Assembly: GCA_012934845.2 (NCBI GenBank)
Contig: WNNJ02002846.1
Location: 62,001 to 126,000, forward strand
Direction: 5' to 3'
Source: Pomphorhynchus laevis
Taxonomy: Eukaryota; Acanthocephala; Palaeacanthocephala; Echinorhynchida; Pomphorhynchidae
Length of the DNA: 64,000 nt
Part shown: positions 22,401 to 33,960 of the stretch, in pieces
How the letters are laid out: every line of letters starts with the position of its first letter
Position numbering within the stretch: position 1 is the stretch's first letter
The notes under the pieces: model-generated
The model's input: the letters and a program-made list of their open reading frames with translations, nothing else
Database searches by the model: none
Told to the model about the DNA's origin: nothing
Position numbers and translations under genes: made by a program

Positions 22401-22876
22401 AATAAATACACGGAAATGAAAATCACAATCTACTTATAAATAATCAATAGTTTAGCGGTTATTACCCATTTTTGATGTTATATAAAACATCAAATTATTA
22501 TGTTAAAAATATTTTCAAAATTATTAGATGTTTGTGTTTTAAAATGTCCGGAGAACAACTTGATGACATGGTCTTGAATAATTTAGAATTTATCGAATAT
22601 TTATTTTGTATAATTTTAGATATTCAAGTATTCAAATGTGCCTGGAATAGTAGCTTTTGGCGACTGAAAAATGCTCAGTAGCGTTCGCCGAATCATAAAA
22701 TTCTTGCTGCACCTACGAGAATGCTATGTAGAAAACTAATCCTTTTGTAAAACAATTCTTTCAACATTTCTATGTAGAAAATGTGACGAATAATAAAAAT
22801 AATAATAAATACACAAAAATAAAAATCACAATCTACTTATAAATAATCAATAGTTTAGCTGTTATTACCCATTTTT
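22401..22876. repeat. 73-bp direct repeat pair, 403 bp apart
   Basis: 22401-22473 and 22804-22876 are near-identical. Both begin AATAAATACAC and contain ATCACAATCTACTTATAAAT and TTATTACCCATTTTT. On the minus strand each carries a TATTTATAAG box in the position expected of a core promoter for the LEM gene at 22218. The repeat may be a duplicated promoter segment. The 330 bases between the copies hold a small plus-strand frame. Confidence 0.8.
22544..22681 (+). CDS. Possible small ORF or first exon, unrecognised
   Basis: The ATG at 22544 opens 45 codons beginning MSGEQLDDMVLNNLEFIEY, an acidic start unlike the surrounding AT-rich noise. The later part is hydrophobic and may be read-through into an intron; a TTTTAG acceptor-like site lies at about 22613-22618. 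It sits head to head with the LEM gene, about 325 bases away, so a shared promoter is possible. I do not recognise the protein. Confidence 0.2.
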   Translation: MSGEQLDDMVLNNLEFIEYLFCIILDIQVFKCAWNSSFWRLKNAQ

Positions 22877-22884
22877 AGCCACCA

Positions 22885-24065
22885 TAACTTTAAAGTTACA
22901 ATCGAAATGATATTATCGAAACGATCAAATTAATAGTATTGCAACGATCAAAATAATATATCACAACGATCAAAATAAAATCGTAACGATCAAAATATTA
23001 TAATCAAAATAATTAAAATTATATTATCAAAACGTTCAAAATGATATTATCGCAGAAATCAAAATGATATTATCGCAACGATCGAAATGATATTATCGCA
23101 ACGATCAAAATGATATCGTAACAATCAAAATATTATAATCGAAAGGATTAAAAGTATGTTATCGAAACGATCAAAATGATATTATCGCAGCGATCAAAAT
23201 GATATTATCGCAAAATCAAAATAATATTATCACAGCGATCAAAATGATATTATCGCAACGATCGAAATGATATTATCGCAACGATCAAAATGATATCGTA
23301 ACAATCAAAATATTATAATCGAAAGAATTAAAATTATATTATTGAAACGATTAAAATGATATTATCGCAACGATCGAAATGATATCATCGCAACGATCAA
23401 AATGATATCGTAACAATCAAAATATTATAATCGAAAGGATTAAAAGTATGTTATCGAAACGATCAAAATGATATTATCGCAGCGATCAAAATGATATTAT
23501 CGCAAAATCAAAATAATATTATCACAGCGATCAAAATGATATTATCGCAACGATCGAAATGATATTATCGCAACGATCAAAATGATATCGTAACAATCAA
23601 AATATTATAATCGAAAGAATTAAAATTATATTATTGAAACGATTAAAATGATATTATCGCAACGATCGAAATGATATCATCGCAACGATCAAAATGATAT
23701 CGTAACAATCAAAATATTATAATCGAAAGGATTAAAAGTATGTTGTCGAAACGATCAGAATGATATTATCGCAGCGATCAAAATGATATTATCGCAAAAT
23801 CAAAATAATATTATCACAGCGATCAAAATGATATTATCGCAACGATCGAAATGATATTATCGCAACGATCAAAATGATATCGTAACAATCAAAATATTAT
23901 AATCGAAAGAATTAAAATTATATTATTGAAACGATTAAAATGATATTATCGCAGCGATCAAAATGATAGGATCGCAAAATCAAAATAATATTATCACAGC
24001 GATCAAAATGATATTATCACAATGATCGAAATGATACTATCACAACGATCAAAATAATCTTATCG
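22885..24065. repeat. Second satellite: about 23-bp units in a 292-bp higher-order repeat
   Basis: The basic unit is AATGATATTATCGCAACGATCAA with many variants (GCAGCGATC, GTAACAATC, GAAAGGATT). The variant word GAAAGGATTAAAAGTATG recurs at 23141, 23433 and 23725, exactly 292 bp apart. About three higher-order copies are therefore present between simpler edges. The region is non-coding. Confidence 0.95.
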
Positions 24066-24300
24066 CAAAAATCTGTCAGTTATTGTACAAATGTATATGT
24101 CAGTTATTGTAATAATGTCGATCAAAATGAAAAATACATTTATGAAGACGATTGTTACCTTGATCCAAATGAAAACCACCTGACCAAAATAATGTCCATT
24201 GATCAAAATAAAAAATTTATCTATCATAATAGTGCATTTATCAAAAAATCAATCGAAACGGTGTTAGCAACGATAACAACAAGATAAGAAACGAGTATAA
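24066..24300. other. Degenerate edge of the second satellite
   Basis: ATCAAAAT-type words persist at irregular spacing, for example CGATCAAAATGAAAAA and TGATCAAAATAAAAA. No gene was seen. Confidence 0.5.
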
Positions 24301-24302
24301 AT

Positions 24303-25285
24303 GTTGTAAGCTGCTGTCGGTACTTAAGTGGACTACACTCAACGATCAGCATATTATTCGACACTACTAGACATCAGTAGATGACCGGCAGCGCTCATCA
24401 GTAGTATGAACCATTTCGATGACGTTTCAGCTGCCAGCGTGACTTTCGAAAAAGAGAATTTTCGATAAATTGCTAAAGTTCCAATGGCAAAAAGCTCGTA
24501 AACTGGAAACTTGCTTATCATACCATCTCTATCCATATCAGACGATTCATTTGTTACTGCATCTCGTAATTCGTTGAATCCTTCAAAGTATTCGGTATAT
24601 GTATCATTGAGATTGCATCAAAGATGCTTGATAGCAACAGTCCATGATTCCATTAGAATTCGGCAATATGTTGAAAGCTACTGTCGGTATTAACTGGACT
24701 ACACTCAACGATCAGCATACTATTTGACACTACTAGACATCAGTAGATGACCGGCAGCGCTCATCAGAAGTATGATCCATCTGGATGACATTTCGGCTGC
24801 CTGTGTGACTTCAAAGTGCTCTTTATGAGATCACTTATTCTCACTACACTTGTTTAGTGTAGTCTAGTTAAGTACCGACATCAATTTTTAACATATTGCC
24901 ACATTCTAATGGACTCATGGATCGTAGTTATCAAGCATCTTCGATACAAACTGTAATATATACATGCCGAATCCTTTCAGGGATCCAACAAACGATGCGA
25001 TGCAGCCACAAATGTAGCGCATGATATGAATAGATATGTTTGATTAGCAAGTTTCTAGTTTACGAGCTTATTAATACTAGAACTTAAGCAATTTATCGGA
25101 AATGTTCTATTTCAAAAGTCACACAGGCAACCGGAATGTCATTGAGATGGATCATACAACTGATGAGCGCTGCCGGTCATCTACTGATGTCTAGTAGTGT
25201 CGGATAGTATGCGAATCATTAAGTGTAGTCCAATTAATTATCGACAGCAGCTTCAACATATTGTCGTATTCCAATGGAATCCTGA
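24303..25285. repeat. Inverted pair of tandem 367-bp repeats with hammerhead-like boxes
   Basis: A unit starting GTTGTAAGCTGCTGTCGG at 24303 begins again at 24670 (period 367) in the plus direction and is cut off near 24840. From there the same sequence runs in the minus direction: a truncated unit at about 24840-24915, then a full unit to about 25285. The whole is a large imperfect palindrome of two tandem pairs. On the minus strand of units 1 and 2, and the plus strand of unit 3, each has GGCAGC, GAAA (GGAA in unit 3), a GTC triplet, CTGATGA and GCTGCC in order. I infer a Penelope-like or retrozyme-like non-autonomous repeat. Confidence 0.75.
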
Positions 25286-25685
25286 ACAGTTGTTATCAAC
25301 CATCTTTGATGCAACCTTAAGATAATATATTGAAAAAAGAGAGATAAAACTATACAATTGAAAAGTTATTAAAAAAACAAAATGTTTTAAATGTCTTTGA
25401 TTTTCTGCTGGTGAAGAATACCCATTCATTAACATAATATCAATTAAGTACTTCAATGGATGTCCTTGTCAGACAGTGAAAATTGTTTCGTACCATGTAT
25501 AGGAAATACACCTTTTAAGTTAGATTAGCACCGATCAAAATTAGATATAATTAATTTTACATTTTAAATTGTTGTGTTTAAATTTTAAATCAAATTATAT
25601 TGAAAATAATATAAAATTTGCTGATAAATTAATTTACGTAAATTAAATCTTCTTAGAATAGAATTTATTTAGAGTGGCCTTTGTG
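25286..25685. other. AT-rich spacer
   Basis: No gene was recognised. The right edge, 25683-25699, is the 3' hairpin of the adjacent minus-strand LINE. Confidence 0.4.
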
Positions 25686-27720
25686 GTGAATAGAACCACT
25701 TACAGACCCACTATAAAAATTAAAAAGACAAGTTTACGTCCGATGAATGTTTGAACTTGTATGTAGAGTTATTGAATTGATTGCGGCTGAAAGTGTTATT
25801 TTAGTTCGTTTGCAAGAAGTAAGGCGATCAATGAAGTTTTGAAGTGTTTAAGCAACGTCATTGATTTTGTGTCTCGAGGAAGTTTGTTCCAAAGGCGTAA
25901 TGCAGCGATGGTGAACGCACGATATGCGTGATTACCGTTGTGACGGGGGACGAAAAGCGAGTAGGAGCGATGACTTCTTAGGGAGAGATCAGTCGTCATA
26001 TATAATGCGCTATCAAGAAGATATAGATAAGGAGGGTTGTGCCGGAATTTGATTTGCCATGCAAGTGTGAGAATTTGAGAGGTTATGCGGCTCGGAATGT
26101 CGAGCCAGTTAAGGATGCGGAGGGTGTTGGAGATGTGGTCGTACTTGCGAAGGCGGAAGATGACTCTAGCAGCCGTGTGCAGAATTCTTTTGTAAATAGT
26201 AAAATTGATATGCTGGACAGTTTACGAGAAGACCTAAGCAATATTCTAGACGAGGCATGAAAAGGCTGGAGATTAAAATAGCTGTCGATTTCACGTCGAG
26301 GTTTCTACGGACACTTCGGATGTCACGGAGGATGAGGGAGCATGAACTGATCTTGCTACGAATGAAAGGCAGAAACGAGAGATTATTGTCAAAAGGGACA
26401 CCGAGGATTGTCATGATAGTCACTTCTGGTAGACGGAAATTGTGTATGCATACTGGAAAATCGAGGGTGTAAGAGTGGCGCGGTGTTATCCACATCATGT
26501 TAGATTTCTCGTTGTTTAAAAACATACGGATTGAACAAAGATATGTGTGAATAGCAAAGAGGCAAGACGATGCATCGGAAGCGAGGTTGGATGCAGATGT
26601 GTGTGCATGATGCATAGATTACTATATCGTCAGCGTACTGAATAACTTCAAAACCGAAAGGGACCATGATGGATGATAAATCACCAAGAAGAAGGGTGAA
26701 AAGAAGCGGCCCTAGAACGGATCCTTGTGGTACACCGCAGCTGAGAGGAACCGGCGCAGAAGAGTTGGAGTTGGATACTACGTGATAAGAGCGATTTGAG
26801 AGGTAGGATTTGAACCAAGAAATGACATGAGACGAGAAGCAGTAACGTTGTCTGAGACATGAGAGAAGTATAGTGTGATCAACTACATCGAGGTGGAGGA
26901 TAAATCAAGTGAAATTACAAGGCTTACTAGATGTTTGTCAAGAGCAAGAAATAGATCATTGGAGAGTTTTGTGCATGCGCTCATAGTAGAATGTTGAGGT
27001 CGATATGCAGATTGAAAAGGTGGAAACATAGAATTTGATGATATGTAGTTGCTTACCTGTCTGAAGATGAAACGCTCTAAAAGTTTTGAGATGGTCGGAA
27101 GGTTTGATATTGGTCTATAGGAGGAGGCGGAACTAGGATTAAGATGATGCTTCTTTAATAATGGGCAAACTATGGCATGTTTAAACGACGAAGGGTAGTG
27201 TGATAAATGGATAGACATGTTGAAGACACTTGTGAGATAAGGGCTGATGGTGTCACTTAGTAACTTTAGAATGTATGTTGGAACAGGATCGAGAGGAGAG
27301 GTTGAATTGGGTAATCGTGCTAGGGCATCAGATACGCTTTCGATAGATAAAAGTGAAAAGTGAAACCGTTCAGTATGATATGGGGCTAGGTAGGATAAAC
27401 TAGAAGATAATGGTACGTGGATTGAGGTCAAAGTTCGAGCTATTTTGCGTTGCAAATGAGATGCGAATTCGTTGGAAGAGATAGAGATAGACGTGACGGA
27501 TTTGTTTCTACCCAAAAGGTTATTAATGGATTTCCACGCGTGTTGATGATTGTCACGCAAAGATGTTTTGCTTTGCCAGTATGAGGAGCATTTTGAGTTC
27601 AAAAGATATCGGTATTTGCGTCGAAATTCGAGGTATTCTGAGTAAGATGAGTTTAATAGCTCGGTGATATTACGACGATGGAATCTTGAGTGCCATCGGT
27701 GATGGTGTCGTAAGGAGCGC
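25660..27720 (-). mobile_element. L2-like LINE, 5'-truncated copy
   Basis: Three minus-strand frames carry ordered RT parts. 26883-27602 has ISPYLTSVFNMSIHLSHYP, VCPLLKK, SYRPISNLPTISKLLERF and LVSLVISLDLSS. Near 26650 the palm core FEVIQYADDIVIYA is readable. 26166-26615 has LGVPFDNNLSF and LEYCLGLL. 25796-25999 has the C-terminal FTIAALRLWNKLP. The 3' end reads TGTAAG, a GTGGT/ACCAC hairpin (plus strand 25683-25687 and 25695-25699), GGCC and TAAATAAAT. The left end at about 27.7 kb is truncated before the endonuclease. About four frame changes or stops separate the parts. Confidence 0.82.
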
Positions 27721-28740
27721 TTTGCTCTTCTTCAATCGCTATCCAACCAGGGCGCTCCTGAATATTTTTCCAAATGTCATAGTGAATTTGTGAACATCGC
27801 GCTTCTATTTTTTCCTAGCATTTTTCCAAATGTCATAGTGAATTGTTAATTTTAAATTACTTTGTAAGTTTGCATATGATATCTACATTAAAAATCTAAA
27901 TATCACATTCTAGAAAGGTTCAATAAACATGTTCAACAACATGCACATTAATAATATTAAATAGTTTCACTAATCGTTTACTAATTAATCTTCGCTTACG
28001 ATCAATAGTCTCGAATAAAAATAACAATCAAATTTTCAATGGTATAACTGTTTCAGATATAAAAGTTTGACGTGAATATTAATTGTCGTAATATCAGAAT
28101 TATATCGTAATATATCATCAATAATATTAAACAATTTCACTAATCGTTTATCAAATATCAGATATAACAATATGACGTGAGTTGGACAATTGTCGTCGTA
28201 TTTGAAAAAGATGATCGAAACCTCAATTTACTAAACTAACTCACACTTCTCACAATCTTGGGTTATATAATTAAAGTTGGATTTGGTGTGTTATATCGGA
28301 ATAGAAAAGTAAAATGTACACATTTTAGCTTTCATGTTCAGCAACAACCAAAACATCTTCGGACTTGATGCAAAGAATAAATATGGAATTTCAAAAATCC
28401 TTGAGACTGGGGTGTATTCTTCGAAGTTTAAGAAATATTGCAACAACTTTTATAAATATACATTCGTGTATTTTAAACCAAACCGACATGAACTCAATTT
28501 TATGCAATTTAATTATATTTAATTTTTATTGGGTTTTTGCCACTGTCTAGAATTTCTTTGAATACAATTACACATTTTTAAATTTATAATTTAAAAACTA
28601 GGGTGAGACAATATTTGTTATTAAGTTTCGGCTTAGTTAGGCTTTTTAAATTGCAATCACTCAAATCTTTTAACGAATTATAATTTCGTTAAAACATTAC
28701 AATCTCGTTAAAAGGTATATGTGATTACAATTTAATATAT
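27721..28740. other. Spacer with two local duplications
   Basis: ATTTTTCCAAATGTCATAGT recurs at about 27760 and 27822. A longer phrase (AATAATATTAAA, TTTCACTAATCGTTTA) recurs at about 27950 and 28115 with shared flanks (GATATAA, TGACGTGA), suggesting a duplicated segment of roughly 165 bp. No convincing coding frame was seen; short frames at 28334-28550 have no domain. Confidence 0.5.
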
Positions 28741-28744
28741 AACA

Positions 28745-29380
28745 TATGCGATCATAGACTAATAGTTCTCCATGGCATCCGCCGTATTCGCTCTCTTATC
28801 GACTTCCGTTCTTGTATGTCTCTTCTTTCATAACTCTTTTCCCTAAAATCGATTACTGCCTTAGCCTTTTCGCCAATTCTCCACAATCCATCATCCTACT
28901 CTTACAACGAATAATCAACACCGCCGTTCGAGTGCTCCTTCGTCTCCGTCGCTTTGACCACATATCCACATATCTTGCCCAACTCTCCTGGCCCACCATC
29001 CACATCCGCATCAAACTCCGCCTTCTTCTCGTTACTTTTCGTCTCATCGCTGTCGGCTCCCCATCGTTCATCAACCTTCCTTTCTTAGACAATACTCGTC
29101 CCACCTCGCTATCGTTTCATTCCTGTCATACCCTCTTCCTCCACGTTCCTAATTACTCCAACAACTACGGTCTCCGATCCTTCCTCGTCGCGACCCACTC
29201 GCCTGGAATCAACCCCCTCGCGACGTCGACCACGCTTTCTACCTTTATCACATTCAAACACCTCCTCCGTTCACATCGTATCGACTTATTATTTAGATTT
29301 TTTGTTCTTGTGGTTATGTAAGCGTGCGCTGGCACGCATTTGCCATGTTAAAATAAATCTTTTTTTAATAGTCAATTATT
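28745..29380 (+). mobile_element. L2-like LINE, 3' third of RT
   Basis: The frame 28812-29321 encodes IDYCLSLFANSP, RIINTAVRVLLRLRRFDHIS and LFLHVPNYSNNYGLRSFLV. This is the LINE C-terminal domain also seen at 46580-47959. The 3' hairpin GCGTGC/GCACGC lies at 29322-29337, followed by ATTTGCC and AAAATAAAT. It is 5'-truncated. The frame near the end is disturbed (expected APLAWN-type motif altered), but otherwise this is the most readable of the short copies. Confidence 0.85.
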
Positions 29381-29444
29381 ATCAAGTGTATTTATTCATA
29401 AAATCAAAAATTCTTCATGCATATAAAAACATATATTTTTTATT

Positions 29445-30640
29445 TAATTTAATTGTACAGTAATTGAAATTTTTGATGGCACTGCACGCTACTTTAATCC
29501 TATCTATAAGTCGACAACAGTACGCCACATTTCAGTATTGGTAAATCTCATCAGCTACTGATCCAATAACTACGTTTCACGTTTCGGTCATTTTAATGTT
29601 GGCTGCTTTGTATTTCATAACATATTGTCCTGATATTATGTATTTTCAGTTGTGAACATAAAAATATATTGAAATTGTAATGATTGTTTTTTTAATCTTG
29701 CATGCTGCTTGAATCTTATCTATAAGCCAACAGCAGTACGCTACATTTAAGTATTGGTTAACTTCATCAGTTACTGATCCAATACCTACGTTTTACGCTT
29801 ATGCTATTTTATTGGCTGACAATCACTCGACTCGTCTGCTGTATTGACATTTGGATTAAATGAAAGACTATTATATTTGCAAATTTACTTGACATCATTT
29901 CTGATTTTAAATTAAATCAGCGTAATGATCAATTATTAAATAGAAACAAACAACAATAACACACTGAACATTGAATTATCAGTTTAATACAACGCTGTTT
30001 TAATTTGAAATCAGTAATGATTTTAATTAAACATGCATCATGTGGTAAAGTGTTTTATTAAATCCAATTCTCAATGAAGACGAGTATGGTAATTGTCAGT
30101 CAACGTTAAAACGACCAAAACGTAAAACGCAAGTATTGGATCAGTGACAAATGAGATCCACCAATATTGAAATGTAGAATACTGCTGTTGGCTTATAGAT
30201 AGGATTAGAGTAGCGTATAATAATAAAAATAGTGATCAAAATTTCAATGGTAACAATGACTGCATATGTATATCAACTTAAAATTAATAAATAAATCAAC
30301 TTTTCTGACTGAACGACAGTTATCAAATCGAGTATTCTAACTCACATACTACGTATATATTTCGTTCAAATGCCTGAACGGTTCCAACAATCCATACATC
30401 ATCGTGTTGTTTATACTTTTACTTAACACTTCAGTTTCTAAAGTGTTTTTTTTAATATTATTGTATCATTGAAATGTTAATGATTTTTTTCACCAAAACG
30501 TGAAACGTAGGTATCGGATCAGCAGCTGATAAAGTCAACTAATACTGAAATGTAGCATACTGCTGTTGGCTTATAGATATAATTAAAGCGACGTGCAGTG
30601 TCATCGAAAAATTTCAATCAAAAATATATTTTTGGACGAT
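29445..30640. repeat. Four Penelope-associated repeat units in inverted arrangement
   Basis: Units near 29470-29600 and 29690-29830 lie in minus orientation, and units near 30090-30230 and 30485-30640 in plus orientation. Each carries GAAACGT-like, ATTGGATCAG, CTGATGA-like, AATATTGAAATGTAG and CTGCTGTTGGCTTATAG segments in order. The outermost parts are inverted repeats of each other (CACTGCACGCTAC at left, GCGACGTGCAGTG at right, then GAAATTTTT), forming an inverted-repeat body of about 1.15 kb. The same family flanks the Penelope-like RT at 62.5-63.24 kb. No protein is encoded. Confidence 0.75.
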
Positions 30641-30849
30641 ATTTAAGTTACTACAGTCGTTATCATTAAATATGTAGACGAAACAGAAAAAGCGTATTCT
30701 GTGTAAATTTTTAAATGAAATTAAAAGTATAAAACATATTACGAAATGAATGAAATGATAGACAAAATTTAAAAAATGCTGAAACTTTGATCGAAGTGAT
30801 CAAAATTTGGATCTGATAATATTTTTCAAACAAAGGAAGAAAATATGAA

Positions 30850-33800
30850 TAACTAGCGACTGCGACCATGACGAACTCGCCGAAACGTCGCTTTCAAGTA
30901 CGGCGTCAATATGCGAGGAACCTTCTATGATCTCACAAGTGTCAGCCAGTCAACAGAAGAAAAGTGGCATCTGCTCAGTTTGTATTCGGCAACTGAGTTT
31001 GACTTCATGTGGCGTCGTCTACAGTCACGGACCACACGGCAGCCAATGTTCTGGATCGGGATGTGTCCCTTCATCAGTTATAGCGCAACTTTCAGCGTTG
31101 ACCATCGATTTCATGAGTGCTGATGACACTGACAACAGTACAACCGCTAATCAAGCTGACAACAACAGCGAATATGGGCAGACTGAGACGCTACTCGACG
31201 TCGTGGTTGAAGCACATTCAGGTCGAGTCCTTAGATGCATACCTTAAGCGTCTCGTATGCTTGCTGCAGGCAAGGTGTTGGCAATACTCAACCGAATGGT
31301 CGCCAACCCAGACAACATGGATACCTGGCAGCAGCTGCTACTTTTCGCTCACAACTGTCTTGGAGTTTCAGAGCAGGGCAGCAAACGACACCGACCGAGT
31401 CTGGCAACTAAAGTAAACAAGGCTTTGACAGAATACTTGGGAAGTGGTGTTAAGCCACAGCTAGCAGCACAAACGTCGACTCTGCACAGGAAAAGAACAA
31501 GGAAAAAACAACGACGGACGACCTTTAAAACCTGGCTGCGCGGGTGTCGACTAAGATCAAAGAGGGCGACGTGACGGTGCAGTTAGGCTGGCAGCCAGTG
31601 ACGACCCTCGGGCTCCATTCAACGATGAGACGGTAGCAGCTCTGCGTCTACTGCATCAACAGAGAGCAACGTTGACCGTCACTTCGTCGCATTCGACTCT
31701 ACCGGACATACAGACCAGTGGCAACGCGCACAGCTCTCATCATGCACTTACGCTCATTGAGAGCGATATTGATGTTGCGATCAAAACTTTATCAGCAGGT
31801 TCAGCAGGAGGACTTGATGGCCTTCGTCCTCAACACCCTAAGGACATGATGAGTCCGCTCACAGGCACCGCTGGGCAGCAGCTGATAGCTTCGCTGACTG
31901 ACTTCAGTAACATGTGCCATGCTGGTAGAGTCCCGGCAACTATGGGGCCAGTCTTGTACGGTGCATCGCTATGTGCACTAGCTAAGAAGGGAGGAGGTGT
32001 AGACATATAGCAGTGGGCTTCACACTTCGCAGTCTTGTAGCAAATGCCGCGTATCGCGCTGTGAGGGACGAGGTAGTCGCGAAATTGGCACCGTCTCAAC
32101 TCGGCTCCGGGATTCAGCGTGAAGCAGAGGGAGCTGCACACGCCACTCGTTGCTATCTAGCGAACATTAACAGTGGCCAGGCTCTGTTGAAAATCGACTT
32201 CGCAAACGCTTTCAATACTCTGAGCCGCGATGCAATGTTGACAGTTATCTGCAGAGAGCTACCGGAACTGTATCCATACGGGTCCAGCTGCTACTCCAGC
32301 AAATCGTTCCTACGTTTCGGACAGTACACGCTGATATCATACGAGGGACCACAGCAAGGCGATCCTTTCGGTCCGCGACTTTTCTGTCTGACCGCCTTGA
32401 CACTGAAAAATAGCATCAAGTCCGAGTGTAATATCTGGTATATGGATGATGCCATGCTAAGCGGTGATATGGACACGTTATTCAAGACTGGAGTATGTTG
32501 ACGGCGCGAGGAAATAAGCTAGGCCTTGTCATCAATGTTGGCAAGTGTGAGCTCATTACTGACGACGAGGTTGTGAGGAGTTTCAGGGCAGTCGCTCAGG
32601 AAATCAAACACGTCGACATAACATCATCAATGTTGCTTGGAGCGTCGATCGGATTTGAGCAGAGCGTCGACAATGCATTCGAGATGAAGCTGCATGACTT
32701 ACAACGAATGTTTAGCAGGTTAACTCTTCCCTACGCTCACGGTGCGTTGTTCCTGCTAAAAAACTGTTTCGCGATACCAAAGACGACGTACACTGCGCAG
32801 CGCGCCATGCTACATGAATCACCTGTTGTTCGAATACGACAACGTAACTTGGTCGTCGTTGCAGTATATCCTCAATATTGCGCTGTATGATGGGGCATGG
32901 GACCAGACATCACTGCCGGTTGCTAACGGCGGACTCGGCATAAGGAGGGCGACAGACATTGCTCTACCGGCCTTCCTATCATCGGTCGCCGGGTTGCAAA
33001 CACTCATAATTCAGCTCCTGACTGAGCGACTAAATGACTACTGCGGTATCAGCGAACCGAAATACACTACCGCTTTGACCGAATGGCAGTCTTGAGTAGG
33101 TTTTATGCCTGTCAAACTGCCCTCCGCTACAGAACAGACGGTCTGGGATACACCGCTGGTTATTGTCTAGGAATCTAGAGTGTTGTCAGCTGCACCTGAC
33201 TAAACGAGCAAAGCGCGTCTAATTGAAGCTACTGCATATCATTCCGGAGTTTTCCTTAACGCACGTTCCTGTTCATCGCTCGGCACGAGAATCGACAACT
33301 CGTCACTCCGCATCGCCATTGCCCTGCGCCTCGCTGTCCCAGTCTTTCTGCCACATGTATGTGTCTGCAAAGCGGATGTAGACACAAGTGCACGACATGT
33401 GTTCATCTACCGCAGGTCCGTTGGCAGAGTGTCACGCCACAGCGCAGTCAAAGGTCTCATCTGCACTGATGTCGGCAGAGATCCCATCGCGTCTGGAGCC
33501 GAGAACATATGCGCAGCATGACGACAGGCGCCCGGATGGATTTTATCTGACTTCATGGTCGAGTGACAATAATTTAGCTTGGGATTTCACCTGCCTGGGC
33601 ACCCTGGCACCGAATCATCTAAATACAGCTGTGACCGCACCTGGAGCTGTAGCCAATATATCAGAGGCCAGGAAACGCAGCAAATACGCCTGCATCGTGC
33701 CGATCTACAATTTTGTGTCCGTCGCCGTGTAAACGCTTGGTGCGTTGAGCGAAGAGGCTGAAGGCATAATGCACGAAATAGGTCGGTGGATAATATCAGT

Positions 33801-33960
33801 GACCGGAGAGCGGCGGTCTACGGATTTTCCGCTGAAGAGGCTGAGCTTTGCTATCCAACGCGGCAACGCTAGTTAAGCCCTGGGAACGATTGAGGGGACG
33901 AGAGACCGGCAAGACTTGAACAAAATTTATTATTTGTAATTTACGTTTTCTTTCTTGTGT
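30850..33960 (+). mobile_element. RT-RLE element, nearly full-length copy
   Basis: The leader near 30870-30890 reads GCCGAAACGTCGC. A Cys-containing N-terminal part follows (SGICSVC, then CSGSGC). Next come GKVLAILNRMVANPDN, AGSAGGLDGLRPQHPKDMM, GFTLRSLVA and LGSGIQREAEGAAHATRCY. The palm reads LLKIDFANAFNTL, YEGPQQGDPFGPRLFCL and WYMDDAM. The C-terminal domain reads PSRLEPR, RRPDGFYLTSW, LAWDFTCLGTLAPNHL and ARKRSKYA. A QRGNA-like end precedes the 3' UTR (GACCGGCAAGACTTG). The RPDG...WDFT pair suggests a restriction-like nuclease. About six frame changes or stops break it. I know the family from many animal genomes but do not assign a named clade. Confidence 0.85.

Noticed and set aside
28334-28550. 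Two overlapping 60-codon ORFs
   Set aside because: They are AT-rich, overlap in different frames and have no recognisable motif.
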